Source: Roseburia sp. CAG:309
GTDB taxonomy: Bacteria; Bacillota; Clostridia; Lachnospirales; Lachnospiraceae
Length of the DNA stretch: 23,950 nucleotides
Direction of reading: 5' to 3'
Assembly: GCA_000434115.1 (NCBI GenBank)
Contig: FR894020.1
Coordinates: 1-23,950 of the forward strand
The position numbers and the translations under genes were made by a program. The notes beneath the pieces were generated by a model. The model was not told the DNA's origin, ran no database searches, and saw only the letters and a program-made list of their open reading frames with translations. Shown piece by piece: positions 5,751 through 12,695 of the stretch; positions within the stretch are counted from its first letter, which is position 1; the number at the start of each line of letters is the position of its first letter.

Positions 5751-8093
5751 TCATAATTTTAGTACCGCCGCCGGCTTTTTCTGTCTGCTCACAGCATTTA
5801 ATATGGTTCCGGCATCTCCAAAAGCCTCATCGCAAAGATTGACTGCTCGATCGTAGTCACCGGAGTCATCCCAGATCCCCCAGGCATCCTCTTTGAACTT
5901 CTGTACCAGTTCACTGTAACTTCTCCAGACACCCGGACAGCTTTTCCGGGTAACCTCCCGCACTTTACGGTCCGGACACCATAATAAGGCAACCTTATCT
6001 CGTTTCTCTTTATATTCTTCAAGCACTTCCGACATTTTCTTCAGCATCGCCTCCTGATAGCAATACAGCGCACTTGCACTTGTTGTATACAATACGATGC
6101 TTTTCTGTGTTCCATCTGCTTTTTGGACAATATTCATCCACTCTTCCGGAATTTCCCGGGTTTTTTCCAAATTATCACAAGAAGCACTGTCAAAACTTCC
6201 ACTGACAATTTTCTTTTTCCAAATGCTTTTTGTATCTTCTCCCGCAAATTCCGTCAAAAGCTCTACATATACTTTTTTCATCTGTTCGGACTGCACTACC
6301 ACTTTATCCGCAAACGTAACTCCCGGCATGTTACAGTAGGATTTCAACATTTTTTTTGCCCGGGAATCCTCTTTTTCCACTTCATCCATAATAAGTGCCG
6401 GAATGTATATCAGCTGCTCCGTATACTGCTTTAAATTTTTCGCATAAAAGAACGGATGAATCGTCATCGCATAATTGTACTCATCATATGGACATTGAAT
6501 TACAATCGCATCCGGATGACACAGTTCAAAATCATAGGATTCATACGAAGTCAAAACGACTTCTTCCGGGTATCCTTCCCGTTCGTACTGCATCTCATCC
6601 TTTTTGGCTCTGCCCCATGCATCTTTATAAAAATATGGTGCCGGAATCACATATACATCCGTATCTTTGTCTGCCATTGCCTCTTCCCATGCATCCCGCA
6701 TGGTATCCCAATAAACTGCTTTATACGGAATAAATACCATTTCCTTTCTTTTCGCAAGTTTCTTTATATCTTCTTCTATCTGCTTCACATATGTTAATAA
6801 TTCCTGTTCCACGTTCTCTATTGACAGCACTTCCAGTTCCGGATTACTTTCGGATACCCGACTATAAATACGAAAGAGAAATTCACAATATCTTTCCAGC
6901 GTTCCAATGACTTCCACTTCGCTGTCATACTCTTTCTCAATCTGATTGCCAATTTCAATTGCTGAATTTTGACAATCTCCAATCAGGGTAACGGCAGATT
7001 CCATCTCTTTCTTACTCATTAAGTCAATAATATTCTCGTGCATCTCTTCAAAAAGAGGGATAAATTGCAGCAGATACTGAACTTGTTCTTCTTTCTTATT
7101 TTCCTTCTGAATCAATCGCGTTTTCTCGACTTCTTCAATTTCCTCTTTATCGTAGACATATTCATAAATTTCAGCCGAGGTGTTTTCTTTCAAATAGTCA
7201 TAATAGAAGTCATAATACGGGTATTCATGCGCACTTCCTATCCGTATCGGCTTCATAAAATCTACGCCATATTTCTTTTTCAATAATTCATCATATCCCA
7301 CCGGCAATGCGATCTCCATATTCTCAAAAGGAACCTTAATGACACCCTCATAGCATCTTTTCGGAAAATGATATTCAAAATTTTCGCTCCAGCGCGGCAG
7401 ATTTGTCACTTCGTCTGAGGCAGCTGCCGTATACAGATCCGCCACCTCTTCCTGCAAAAAATGATATAACTGCGTTTTGATCCGTTTTTCCCGGTCAAAC
7501 TTCACATGGCACATATTTTCCAGCGTAACCAGATACTTTTCCTGCATTTCCAGTAATTCCTCATTTTTTTCTTCGGATTCTTCCACTTGAATGGTAATAC
7601 CTACAATAGCCCCAATAATCAGAATCATCTCGTGATGAGTCTTCATCGCTTCTTTATCCTTTGGCAGATAATCCAATCGAAAAATATCAAGTCCTGCCGC
7701 ATAAGGAAATCCATGAAACTGTTCCATTTGTTCTGCGGAAATGACAGCACTTTTTGTATTATTTACACGGATAACCATATTATCCGATTGATTTGTATGA
7801 TATTCACTGACAACAATGCCTTCCGGCAGTTCATCTGCCAGCTCCAAAAAACGATTATACTCTTTACTCAGCATACAGATATCCAAATCATCGTCCCATG
7901 GAATCATACCACCGTGGCGAACAGCACCAAGAAGTGTTCCCCATTCCGCAAAGAACTCAATGTGATGCCTCTCACACAGTTGCTGGACTTCATACAGAAC
8001 CTCCAGCTGTGCCGCCCACGCTTTCTTCATCATGCTTGAAACATAAAAACCATCTCTTACTTCATCTTCAAAATAGGCATCTGTAAATTTCAT
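5751..8093 (-). CDS. LicD-family transferase fused to CDP-glycerol glycerophosphotransferase-like domain
   Basis: A 780-aa protein without signal peptide or membrane segment. Residues about 28-290 are a LicD domain: WGTLLGAVRHGG (51-62) and PWDDDLDI (65-72) are the family's nucleotidyltransferase-fold motifs with the metal-binding Asp cluster. Residues about 330-440 are helical and charged. Residues about 450-780 resemble the CDP-glycerol:glycerophosphate transferase-like domain often attached to LicD in Lachnospiraceae (VFIPYKAVYWDT, VYVIPAPYF, ADKVVVQSEQMKKVY). LicD proteins move phosphocholine or similar phospho-alcohols from CDP carriers to surface sugars. With pepM alongside, a phosphonate donor is a reasonable guess. 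In C. difficile a related transferase (CD0244) acts in flagellin glycan modification, which fits the flagellin neighbourhood. The start has GGAG seven bases upstream. I see no clear promoter between the terminator at 8129-8164 and the gene. Confidence 0.82.
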   Translation of the reverse strand: MKFTDAYFEDEVRDGFYVSSMMKKAWAAQLEVLYEVQQLCERHHIEFFAEWGTLLGAVRHGGMIPWDDDLDICMLSKEYNRFLELADELPEGIVVSEYHTNQSDNMVIRVNNTKSAVISAEQMEQFHGFPYAAGLDIFRLDYLPKDKEAMKTHHEMILIIGAIVGITIQVEESEEKNEELLEMQEKYLVTLENMCHVKFDREKRIKTQLYHFLQEEVADLYTAAASDEVTNLPRWSENFEYHFPKRCYEGVIKVPFENMEIALPVGYDELLKKKYGVDFMKPIRIGSAHEYPYYDFYYDYLKENTSAEIYEYVYDKEEIEEVEKTRLIQKENKKEEQVQYLLQFIPLFEEMHENIIDLMSKKEMESAVTLIGDCQNSAIEIGNQIEKEYDSEVEVIGTLERYCEFLFRIYSRVSESNPELEVLSIENVEQELLTYVKQIEEDIKKLAKRKEMVFIPYKAVYWDTMRDAWEEAMADKDTDVYVIPAPYFYKDAWGRAKKDEMQYEREGYPEEVVLTSYESYDFELCHPDAIVIQCPYDEYNYAMTIHPFFYAKNLKQYTEQLIYIPALIMDEVEKEDSRAKKMLKSYCNMPGVTFADKVVVQSEQMKKVYVELLTEFAGEDTKSIWKKKIVSGSFDSASCDNLEKTREIPEEWMNIVQKADGTQKSIVLYTTSASALYCYQEAMLKKMSEVLEEYKEKRDKVALLWCPDRKVREVTRKSCPGVWRSYSELVQKFKEDAWGIWDDSGDYDRAVNLCDEAFGDAGTILNAVSRQKKPAAVLKL

Positions 8094-8128
8094 AATTTTG
8101 CTCCATTCGTCTTCCCTTTTTTATTTTT

Positions 8129-8164
8129 AAAAAAACAGGAGGCTGTAACGTCTCCTGTTTTTTT
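8129..8164. terminator. Strong bidirectional intrinsic terminator after the flagellin tail
   Basis: ACAGGAG/CTCCTGT forms a G/C-containing stem extended by A6-7/T6-7 on both sides, with a ten-base loop. It lies 43 bases after the stop of the flagellin-tail ORF and 35 bases before licD. This is the usual position of a flagellin terminator and suggests licD is fed by read-through or an unseen promoter. Confidence 0.85.
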
Positions 8165-8207
8165 CTTATTATTTGACTTGAATCATCAAATCGATAGCAC
8201 GTTTCAA

Positions 8208-8450
8208 TTACTGAAGCAGTGAAAGTACACCCTGATTTGCCTGATTTGCCTGAGCCAGCATAGAAGTAGCTGCCTGCTGCAAGATGCTCTCTTTCGAGAA
8301 TCTTGTCATTTCATCTGCCATTGACTCGTGCAGACGAACTCCCGGAAACCACTCAAACGTAGAGTTCGCAATGTAATATGTATCATCCACACGGATAATG
8401 GATGGATCTGCATTAAATCCCGGCAAAACCGGATTTTTAATCTGCAACAT
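8208..8450 (-). pseudogene. Chimeric ORF: GH43 xylosidase N-terminus fused in frame to a flagellin C-terminus
   Basis: An 80-codon ORF starting at ATG 8450 with AAGGAGG nine bases upstream. Residues 1-43 are the start of a family 43 glycoside hydrolase (beta-xylosidase type): KNPVLPGFNADPSIIRVDD, including the DPS segment that carries the general-base Asp, and STFEWFPGVRLHES. Residues 44-80 are the last helix of a flagellin: MADEMTRFSKESILQQ and MLAQANQANQGVLSLLQ. The switch occurs at 8321/8322, exactly before the ATG of the flagellin segment. A complete GH43 has about 500 residues, so the blade domain is gone; the flagellin part lacks everything before the D0 helix. The DNA of this tail differs at many third positions from the tail at 9860, so it is the remnant of a third flagellin gene and not a recent copy. 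It keeps the promoter and binding site of GH43 and the terminator of flagellin. Confidence 0.88.
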
Positions 8451-8483
8451 AACTGTATGCCTCCTTATTGTTAATCTATCTCT

Positions 8484-8512
8484 ATCATACAGGAAAATGG
8501 GGGGTTTTGCAA
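8484..8512 (-). promoter_or_regulatory. Promoter inherited from the GH43 gene
   Basis: On the minus strand TTGCAA (8512-8507), a 17-base spacer and TATGAT (8489-8484) make a good sigma-A promoter, 33 bases before the GH43-flagellin start codon. It would express the chimeric ORF. Confidence 0.6.
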
Positions 8513-8559
8513 TGGGAAAAATCGAAGAAACTCTTAAAATTTTAGAAACCATTTTTTCC

Positions 8560-8588
8560 TTGACATTTCTTTCTGAATACTGTACCAT
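8560..8588 (+). promoter_or_regulatory. Promoter of the Rpn-type nuclease gene
   Basis: A consensus TTGACA (8560-8565), a 17-base spacer and TACCAT (8583-8588, 4 of 6). The predicted RNA begins about 115 bases before the start codon. The 8451-8712 region otherwise shows no convincing gene. Confidence 0.55.
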
Positions 8589-8712
8589 AGCCAACACAAA
8601 GAAAATCTTTTTTCTTTACGTTTCAGATATTTTGTGCACTTTTATATTTAATTTCCTAAAACTATTTAAAATTAACTTGATGCAATAACTTAAACACTAA
8701 AGGAGGCATTGC

Positions 8713-9738
8713 ATGCACAAAAAAATACTACAAAATTTATTTTCTTACCGCAAACGCGAAGAAGTTTTAGCGGAGATCCAAAGCAGCTGGAAATTAAACG
8801 ACCTTTTCATAAGTTGGAACGAAGAGCAAAAAGAAGCATTTCTTGACATCTGCACCGGGCAGCGTGGTGTCAAAATCCTTTTTGACAGTTTTTTCAAAGA
8901 AGTTTTCAACCCGGAATACAATCCGCAGCGGCTCAGCCAGCTTCTATCGCTCTTACTAAAAAAGAAGGTCAGGGTCCTAAAAGTTCTGCCAAATGACACC
9001 ACGCGAATTACAGTGGAACCGTCTTTTTTGATCACCGACATTGTCGTCGAATTTGAAGATGGAAGCATTGCCAATATCGAGGTGCAAAAAATTGGTTACC
9101 GCTTTCCCGGCGAGCGCGCCGCCTGTTACTCCGCAGACCTTCTGCTTCGCCAGTACAAGCGTGTCAAAGACCGTGATTCCAAAAACTTCAATTACAAAAA
9201 CATCCGACCGGTTCATGTCATTGTTTTCTTTGAACACAGTCCAAAAGAATTTCATGCATTTCCGGATACCTACCTGCATTCGTTTCACGCGGTTTCCGAC
9301 ACAAAACTGGAAATGAATCTTTTGCAGAATTTTTTGTTTGTACCCCTTGACATTTTCCATAAAACCATGGAAAATAAAGATATCAACACAGAGTTGGAAG
9401 CTTGGCTTACTTTTTTAAGCACAGATGACCCGGAGCAGATTTATGATCTTATCCGGAAATTTCCAATGTTTAAGGAAATGTACGAAGACATTTTCCAGCT
9501 CTGCCAAAACACGGAGAAGGTGATGAACATGTATTCCAAAGAATTAGCCCAACTGGACCACAATACCGCTGAATATATGGTTGACGAAATGCAGAAGGAT
9601 TTGGATGAAGCAAGGAGCATCATCCGGGAAAAGGAGGACACCATCCAAAGCCAAAGTGATGCATTGAAACTCAAAAGTGATGAGCTTGCAAAAGCTTATG
9701 CTCTGATTGAAGAGCTCCAAAAAAATCAACGTAACTAA
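8713..9738 (+). CDS. Rpn/YhgA-type PD-(D/E)XK nuclease (PDDEXK_2 family)
   Basis: A 341-aa protein with AAAGGAGG upstream of ATG 8713. Residues about 40-250 fit the PDDEXK nuclease family formerly labelled putative transposase: FKEVFNPEYNPQRLSQLLS, then the catalytic core ITDIVVEF with Asp109 and NIEVQK with Glu123, Gln125 and Lys126. Further family features are the conserved GERAACYSADLL helix and VIVFFEHSPKEFH. Residues about 290-341 are a coiled coil of Glu/Lys/Ala heptads. E. coli Rpn proteins of this family are recombination-promoting nucleases. The gene is complete and has its own promoter; it is the only plus-strand gene between the two flagellin junctions. It usually occurs in many scattered copies in Lachnospiraceae, from memory. 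Its role in the neighbouring rearrangements is untested. Confidence 0.82.
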   Translation: MHKKILQNLFSYRKREEVLAEIQSSWKLNDLFISWNEEQKEAFLDICTGQRGVKILFDSFFKEVFNPEYNPQRLSQLLSLLLKKKVRVLKVLPNDTTRITVEPSFLITDIVVEFEDGSIANIEVQKIGYRFPGERAACYSADLLLRQYKRVKDRDSKNFNYKNIRPVHVIVFFEHSPKEFHAFPDTYLHSFHAVSDTKLEMNLLQNFLFVPLDIFHKTMENKDINTELEAWLTFLSTDDPEQIYDLIRKFPMFKEMYEDIFQLCQNTEKVMNMYSKELAQLDHNTAEYMVDEMQKDLDEARSIIREKEDTIQSQSDALKLKSDELAKAYALIEELQKNQRN

Positions 9739-9755
9739 TACTATATTAGCCTATA

Positions 9756-9801
9756 CAGAAGAGCCATTGCTTACCTAATTAGGTAAACAATGGCTCTTCT
9801 G
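9756..9801. terminator. 46-base near-perfect palindrome, probable shared terminator
   Basis: Two 23-base halves match at 22 positions around a central AATT, with no unpaired loop in the DNA form. It lies between the 3' ends of the Rpn gene and the flagellin remnant and would form a very stable RNA hairpin in both transcripts. The T-tract after it is short (ATTTG on plus), so it is an atypical intrinsic terminator; 3'-end protection is an alternative. Confidence 0.6.
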
Positions 9802-9859
9802 ATTTGTACATATCCTTTACATCAAACCGCTTCACACAAATTAAATGAAGTTAAGCAAA

Positions 9860-10584
9860 TTACTGCAATAAGGAAAGAACTCCCTGGTTTGCCTGATTTG
9901 CCTGAGCAAGCATTGAAGTAGCTGCCTGCTGCAAAATACTCTCTTTGGAGAATCTTGTCATTTCATCTGCCATATCAGTATCACGAATGGTAGATTCAGC
10001 TGACTGCAAGTTCTCAGCAGCATTGTCGTCTACTTTAACTCTGTACTCAAGACGGTTCTGCATAGCACCAAGATAAGAACGTTTCTTAGAAACTTCTGTA
10101 ATCTTATCATCAATACCCTCAATCAAAGCAGAATCTGCCTTACCAGCTCCAGTCAATGTAACTCCATCCCATTTTACATTAGATACTGTAATTTCGATAC
10201 CCTGTTCCTTGTTAGCGCCTACCTGAAGATAAGCTTTGTTAAGAGTACCATCCAGCAAAGTTTTCTTGTTGAACTGTGTTGTAGAAGTAATGCTTGTAAA
10301 CTCTTCCTGCAACTCTTTCAATTCATCCTGAATCTTATCGAAGTCTCCAGATGTTTTATCCAATACTGCACTGTTGGAACCCTGAACTACCAATTCACGA
10401 GCTCTCTGAAGGATTGCATGCTGCTGTTCCAAAGCACCTTCAGCTGTCTGAATCATGGAAATACCATCCTGTGCGTTGTCTGATGCACGATTCAAACCAC
10501 GAACCTGAGATCTCATTTTCTCAGAAATGGAAAGTCCTGCTGCATCGTCTGCTGCACGGTTGATTCTGTAACCACTGGAAAGTT
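9860..10584 (-). pseudogene. fliC: Flagellin 2 remnant lacking start and N-terminus
   Basis: The frame from LSSGYRINRAADDAAG to GVLSLLQ is an otherwise complete short flagellin of about 241 residues. Present are the N-terminal D1 helices with AILQRARELVVQ (the TLR5-recognised segment), a small central region (DGTLNKAYLQVGANKEQG), and the C-terminal D1/D0 helices (SYLGAMQNRLEY, ENLQSAESTIRDTDMADEM). Missing are about 29 N-terminal residues, the start codon, ribosome binding site, leader and promoter. The sequence at about 10585 switches to the C-terminal region of flagellin 1 in another frame. The only extension upstream in this frame uses a TTG inside flagellin 1 and adds meaningless residues. 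There is almost no hypervariable domain, so the native protein would have been one of the short flagellins of this family. It cannot be translated as a functional subunit as it stands. Confidence 0.88.
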
Positions 10585-11588
10585 GTGTACTCAAGACGGT
10601 TCTGAACGGCACCAAGTTTAGAACGCTCTGTGGTAACGTTTTTGATCATGGTGTCAACTTTGTCGATCAAGCTTGAAATTGCTGAACCATTCACTGTCTT
10701 AACAGCCGTTTCCGTTTTATCTTTCACTTTACCCACTGCAGTTTTTGCAGCAGCAACGCTCGCTTTGGCAGTAGTAACACTCGTTGTATCAACAGAATAT
10801 CCAAGTTTTTGAGCAGCTTCTACAGATGCTTTATTATCTGGATCTGTAAGATCTTTAGTTGCATCAATCTCCTTCATAGCTGCTGTTAATGTTGCCAAAT
10901 CCTCATCTACGCCATCAGCCTTGTATGTTCCATCTGCCTGTTTTACAAACTTCTTACCATTAACCGTTTTAGATACAGTATCTTCCAATGTAAATACGTC
11001 AGGATTATATTTCTTACCATCAATTATATTGTTTGCCGCACCTGATGCACCAGTTGAATCCTCTGTCATATACAAAGTATTATCCCAACTTGTAGATTTA
11101 ATGGATACACTGATACCCTGGCCAGAATTGGCACCTACCTGCAGCCACTGAGCACTGTAAGATCCATCCAGTAACTTTTTCTTGTTGAATTCTGTATCTG
11201 TATCAATACGATTGTACTCCGATTTCAAGTTATCAATCTCATCCTGAATCTTCTGGAATTCATTTTCCTGAGTTCCATCCAACACACCGGAGTTAGAAGC
11301 CTGAACCATCAGTTCGCGGGTTCTCTGCAAAATAGCGTGTTTCTGATCCATAGCACCTTCAGCCGTCTGGATAAGAGAGATACCATCCTGTGCGTTGTCC
11401 GATGCACGGTTCAAACCACGAACCTGAGCACGCATTTTCTCAGAAATAGCAAGACCTGCTGCATCATCAGCGGCACGGTTGATTCTGTAACCACTGGAAA
11501 GTTTCTCTGTAGCTTTTGCCAAGTTCTTTCCTACAATTCCTAACTGTCTGTTAGCGTTCATTGATGTAATGTTGTGTTGTACTATCAT
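10521..11588 (-). pseudogene. fliC: Flagellin 1 lacking its C-terminal domain (frameshifted fusion to flagellin 2)
   Basis: The 5' part is intact: ATG 11588, binding site AAGGAGG, and the flagellin N-terminus MIVQHNITSMNANRQLGIVG. D1 helices contain AILQRTRELMVQ (residues 85-96). A central variable domain (about 160-305) is Ala/Lys/Thr-rich. The C-terminal D1 segment ERSKLGAVQNRLEYT (321-335) then stops matching flagellin: at 10586-10584 the DNA jumps to codon 30 of the next flagellin in a +1-shifted frame. The ORF adds 20 foreign residues and ends at 10521. About 60 residues of C-terminal D1/D0 are lost, the part that polymerises and that binds FliS. The product would be secretable at best but not assemble. 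Promoter, leader and N-terminus are all well conserved, so the damage looks recent, or the junction is an assembly error. Confidence 0.88.
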
Positions 11589-11611
11589 AAGTCATTCCTC
11601 CTTGAATATAA

Positions 11612-11629
11612 ATCGGCTTCCCTGCCGAT
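11612..11629 (-). promoter_or_regulatory. CsrA-type hairpin next to the flagellin ribosome binding site
   Basis: A 6-bp stem (ATCGGC/GCCGAT) displays AGGGAA in its loop, which contains the ANGGA core of CsrA sites. A second ANGGA (AAGGA) is part of the ribosome binding site at 11603-11597, about 15 bases further on. This two-site arrangement matches the B. subtilis hag leader, where CsrA blocks translation and FliW relieves it. Confidence 0.65.
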
Positions 11630-11657
11630 ATTTTTTGATTTGATTTTTTTATAATAT

Positions 11658-11713
11658 CTAAAGTAGTAAGGCTTTGATGCGGGCCCTGCACCAAAGTTGT
11701 TTCCCTACTTTAG
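11658..11713 (-). promoter_or_regulatory. Large stem-loop in the flagellin mRNA leader
   Basis: CTAAAGTAG (11713-11705) pairs with CTACTTTAG (11666-11658). Inside it CTTTGGTGC pairs with GCATCAAAG, with one G-U. An ANGGA motif (AGGGA, 11706-11702) sits at the inner edge of the outer stem. The structure is not followed by a U-tract, so it is not a terminator; RNA stability or CsrA recruitment are likely roles. Confidence 0.6.
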
Positions 11714-11736
11714 TTATTATCTTTCTGACATACTAT

Positions 11737-11763
11737 ATATCGGTGACATTTTTCAAAACTTAA
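11737..11763 (-). promoter_or_regulatory. Sigma-28 promoter of flagellin
   Basis: TTAAGTTT (11763-11756), an 11-base spacer and ACCGATAT (11744-11737) match the flagellar sigma-28 consensus TAAAGTTT-N11-GCCGATAA at 13 of 16 positions. The predicted leader is about 140 bases long. Confidence 0.85.
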
Positions 11764-11790
11764 CCTTTTTTTTAAATTTTTTTACTTTTT

Positions 11791-12276
11791 TTATTTTGTT
11801 TCATTAAAAAAGTAAGAACTTCCCGGTTTATGGGCATTTGCCATGTTTTGATAATAATTTGCCGCCGTGCGGTTATTGGTATGGAACTTCTTTACCGCCT
11901 GCTTCTGATTGGCAAGGTAAATCTTAAAATGTCCACTGTTCTGATGCTCCAGCGCCTGAACCTGAATTCCCAGTTCCGACACTTCATTGATCAGTTTCTG
12001 CATCTTCTGAATCTGGCTTTTATACGCCATACGGTTTTCATTGATTTCTTTCTCCACATGATGAAACAGCGTATCAAATCCCTCATCCATCTGATTCAGT
12101 TTTTCGATCTCTTCACCTTTCCGGTCGATAATGGTCTGAAACGCATCCATATCCATCTCTTCATCTTTGAGAAGGGTTTCCTGTTCCTTCGTCTGATGAA
12201 GAATCTGTTCTAATATCGCTTTTTTTCGTTCCAGTGTGTCAACCATCATATTGACATAAACTTCTTCTCTTGCCAT
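11791..12276 (-). CDS. FlgN/FliT-like flagellar export chaperone
   Basis: A 161-aa, almost wholly helical protein. The N-terminal half follows the FlgN heptad style (LERKKAILEQILHQTKEQETLL, then IIDRKGEEIEKLNQMDEGF). The C-terminal tail is basic and aromatic (KKFHTNNRTAANYYQNMANAHK). It is 12 bases downstream of fliS, the place where fliT lies in many flagellar operons, and upstream of flagellin. I therefore infer an export chaperone for a filament-type substrate, most likely the FliD cap because a separate FlgN for FlgK/FlgL is encoded at 21485. No diagnostic residues allow a firm FliT call. An AAGGA nine bases upstream supports ATG 12276. Confidence 0.6.
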   Translation of the reverse strand: MAREEVYVNMMVDTLERKKAILEQILHQTKEQETLLKDEEMDMDAFQTIIDRKGEEIEKLNQMDEGFDTLFHHVEKEINENRMAYKSQIQKMQKLINEVSELGIQVQALEHQNSGHFKIYLANQKQAVKKFHTNNRTAANYYQNMANAHKPGSSYFFNETK

Positions 12277-12288
12277 CCTGTCACATCC

Positions 12289-12669
12289 TTACTTACTGCC
12301 TGCTTTGTTGAGACGCATCACTTCTTTCCATGTATCCCGCATTTCACGGATATATTTAAGAGCTTCCTGTAATTTTTCTTCATCTTTGTGAATATTCGCA
12401 TCAATCAAGCAACGGTAAATATAATCATAAACTCTCTCAAAATCTTCCCATACCGGATATTTATGATCCAGTGTGGCACGAAACTCAGTAATGATCGCCT
12501 GTGCTTTTTTCAGATTTGTGTTGATCTTTTCATACTCTTTTTTTTCAAATCCGCTCAAAGCAATATTGCAGAATTTGATTGCTCCGTCATAAAGCATCAG
12601 TGTCAGTTCTGCCTTGGAAGCCGTCATAACGGCATTTCTCTGATATGCGTTGATCGCTCTCTGATCCAT
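12289..12669 (-). CDS. fliS: Flagellin export chaperone FliS
   Basis: A 126-aa protein with the full FliS pattern: AYQRNAVMTASKAELTLMLYDGAIKFC at the N-terminus, KAQAIITEFRATLD in the middle and YDYIYRCLIDANIHKD near the C-terminus. FliS binds the C-terminal D0 helix of flagellin in the cytoplasm, keeps it unpolymerised and delivers it to the FlhA export gate. Its natural target segment is missing from flagellin 1 and present in the untranslatable flagellin 2. The gene is in the flaG operon after fliD, with GGGAGG before the ATG. In B. subtilis FliS also helps FliW sense flagellin; that link may exist here since fliW is nearby. Confidence 0.95.
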   Translation of the reverse strand: MDQRAINAYQRNAVMTASKAELTLMLYDGAIKFCNIALSGFEKKEYEKINTNLKKAQAIITEFRATLDHKYPVWEDFERVYDYIYRCLIDANIHKDEEKLQEALKYIREMRDTWKEVMRLNKAGSK

Positions 12670-12695
12670 AGTCTCCTCCCGTTCTGATGATTCAG

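Noticed and set aside
8208..8450. GH43-flagellin chimera as a genuine new fusion protein family
   Set aside because: It lacks the GH43 catalytic domain and most of flagellin. A recombination scar that happens to stay in frame (one chance in three) is simpler.
8512..8688. A 58-codon plus-strand ORF after a G-rich stretch, possible small membrane protein
   Set aside because: It overlaps both divergent promoters, its G6 tract is a poor ribosome binding site, and its hydrophobic content follows from the A/T-rich DNA. No support as a gene.
10521..10615. Programmed +1 frameshift producing a double flagellin
   Set aside because: No slippery codon or stimulating structure is visible. The two parts fit together poorly, because the end of gene 1 and the start of gene 2 are both missing. 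A deletion explains it better.
10300..11588. Junction as simple collapse of identical tandem repeats by the assembler
   Set aside because: A collapse joins matching positions of two copies. Here codon 335 of one gene is joined to codon 30 of the next with only 1-3 common bases. A chimeric read or true deletion remains possible, and I kept the artefact option in the findings.
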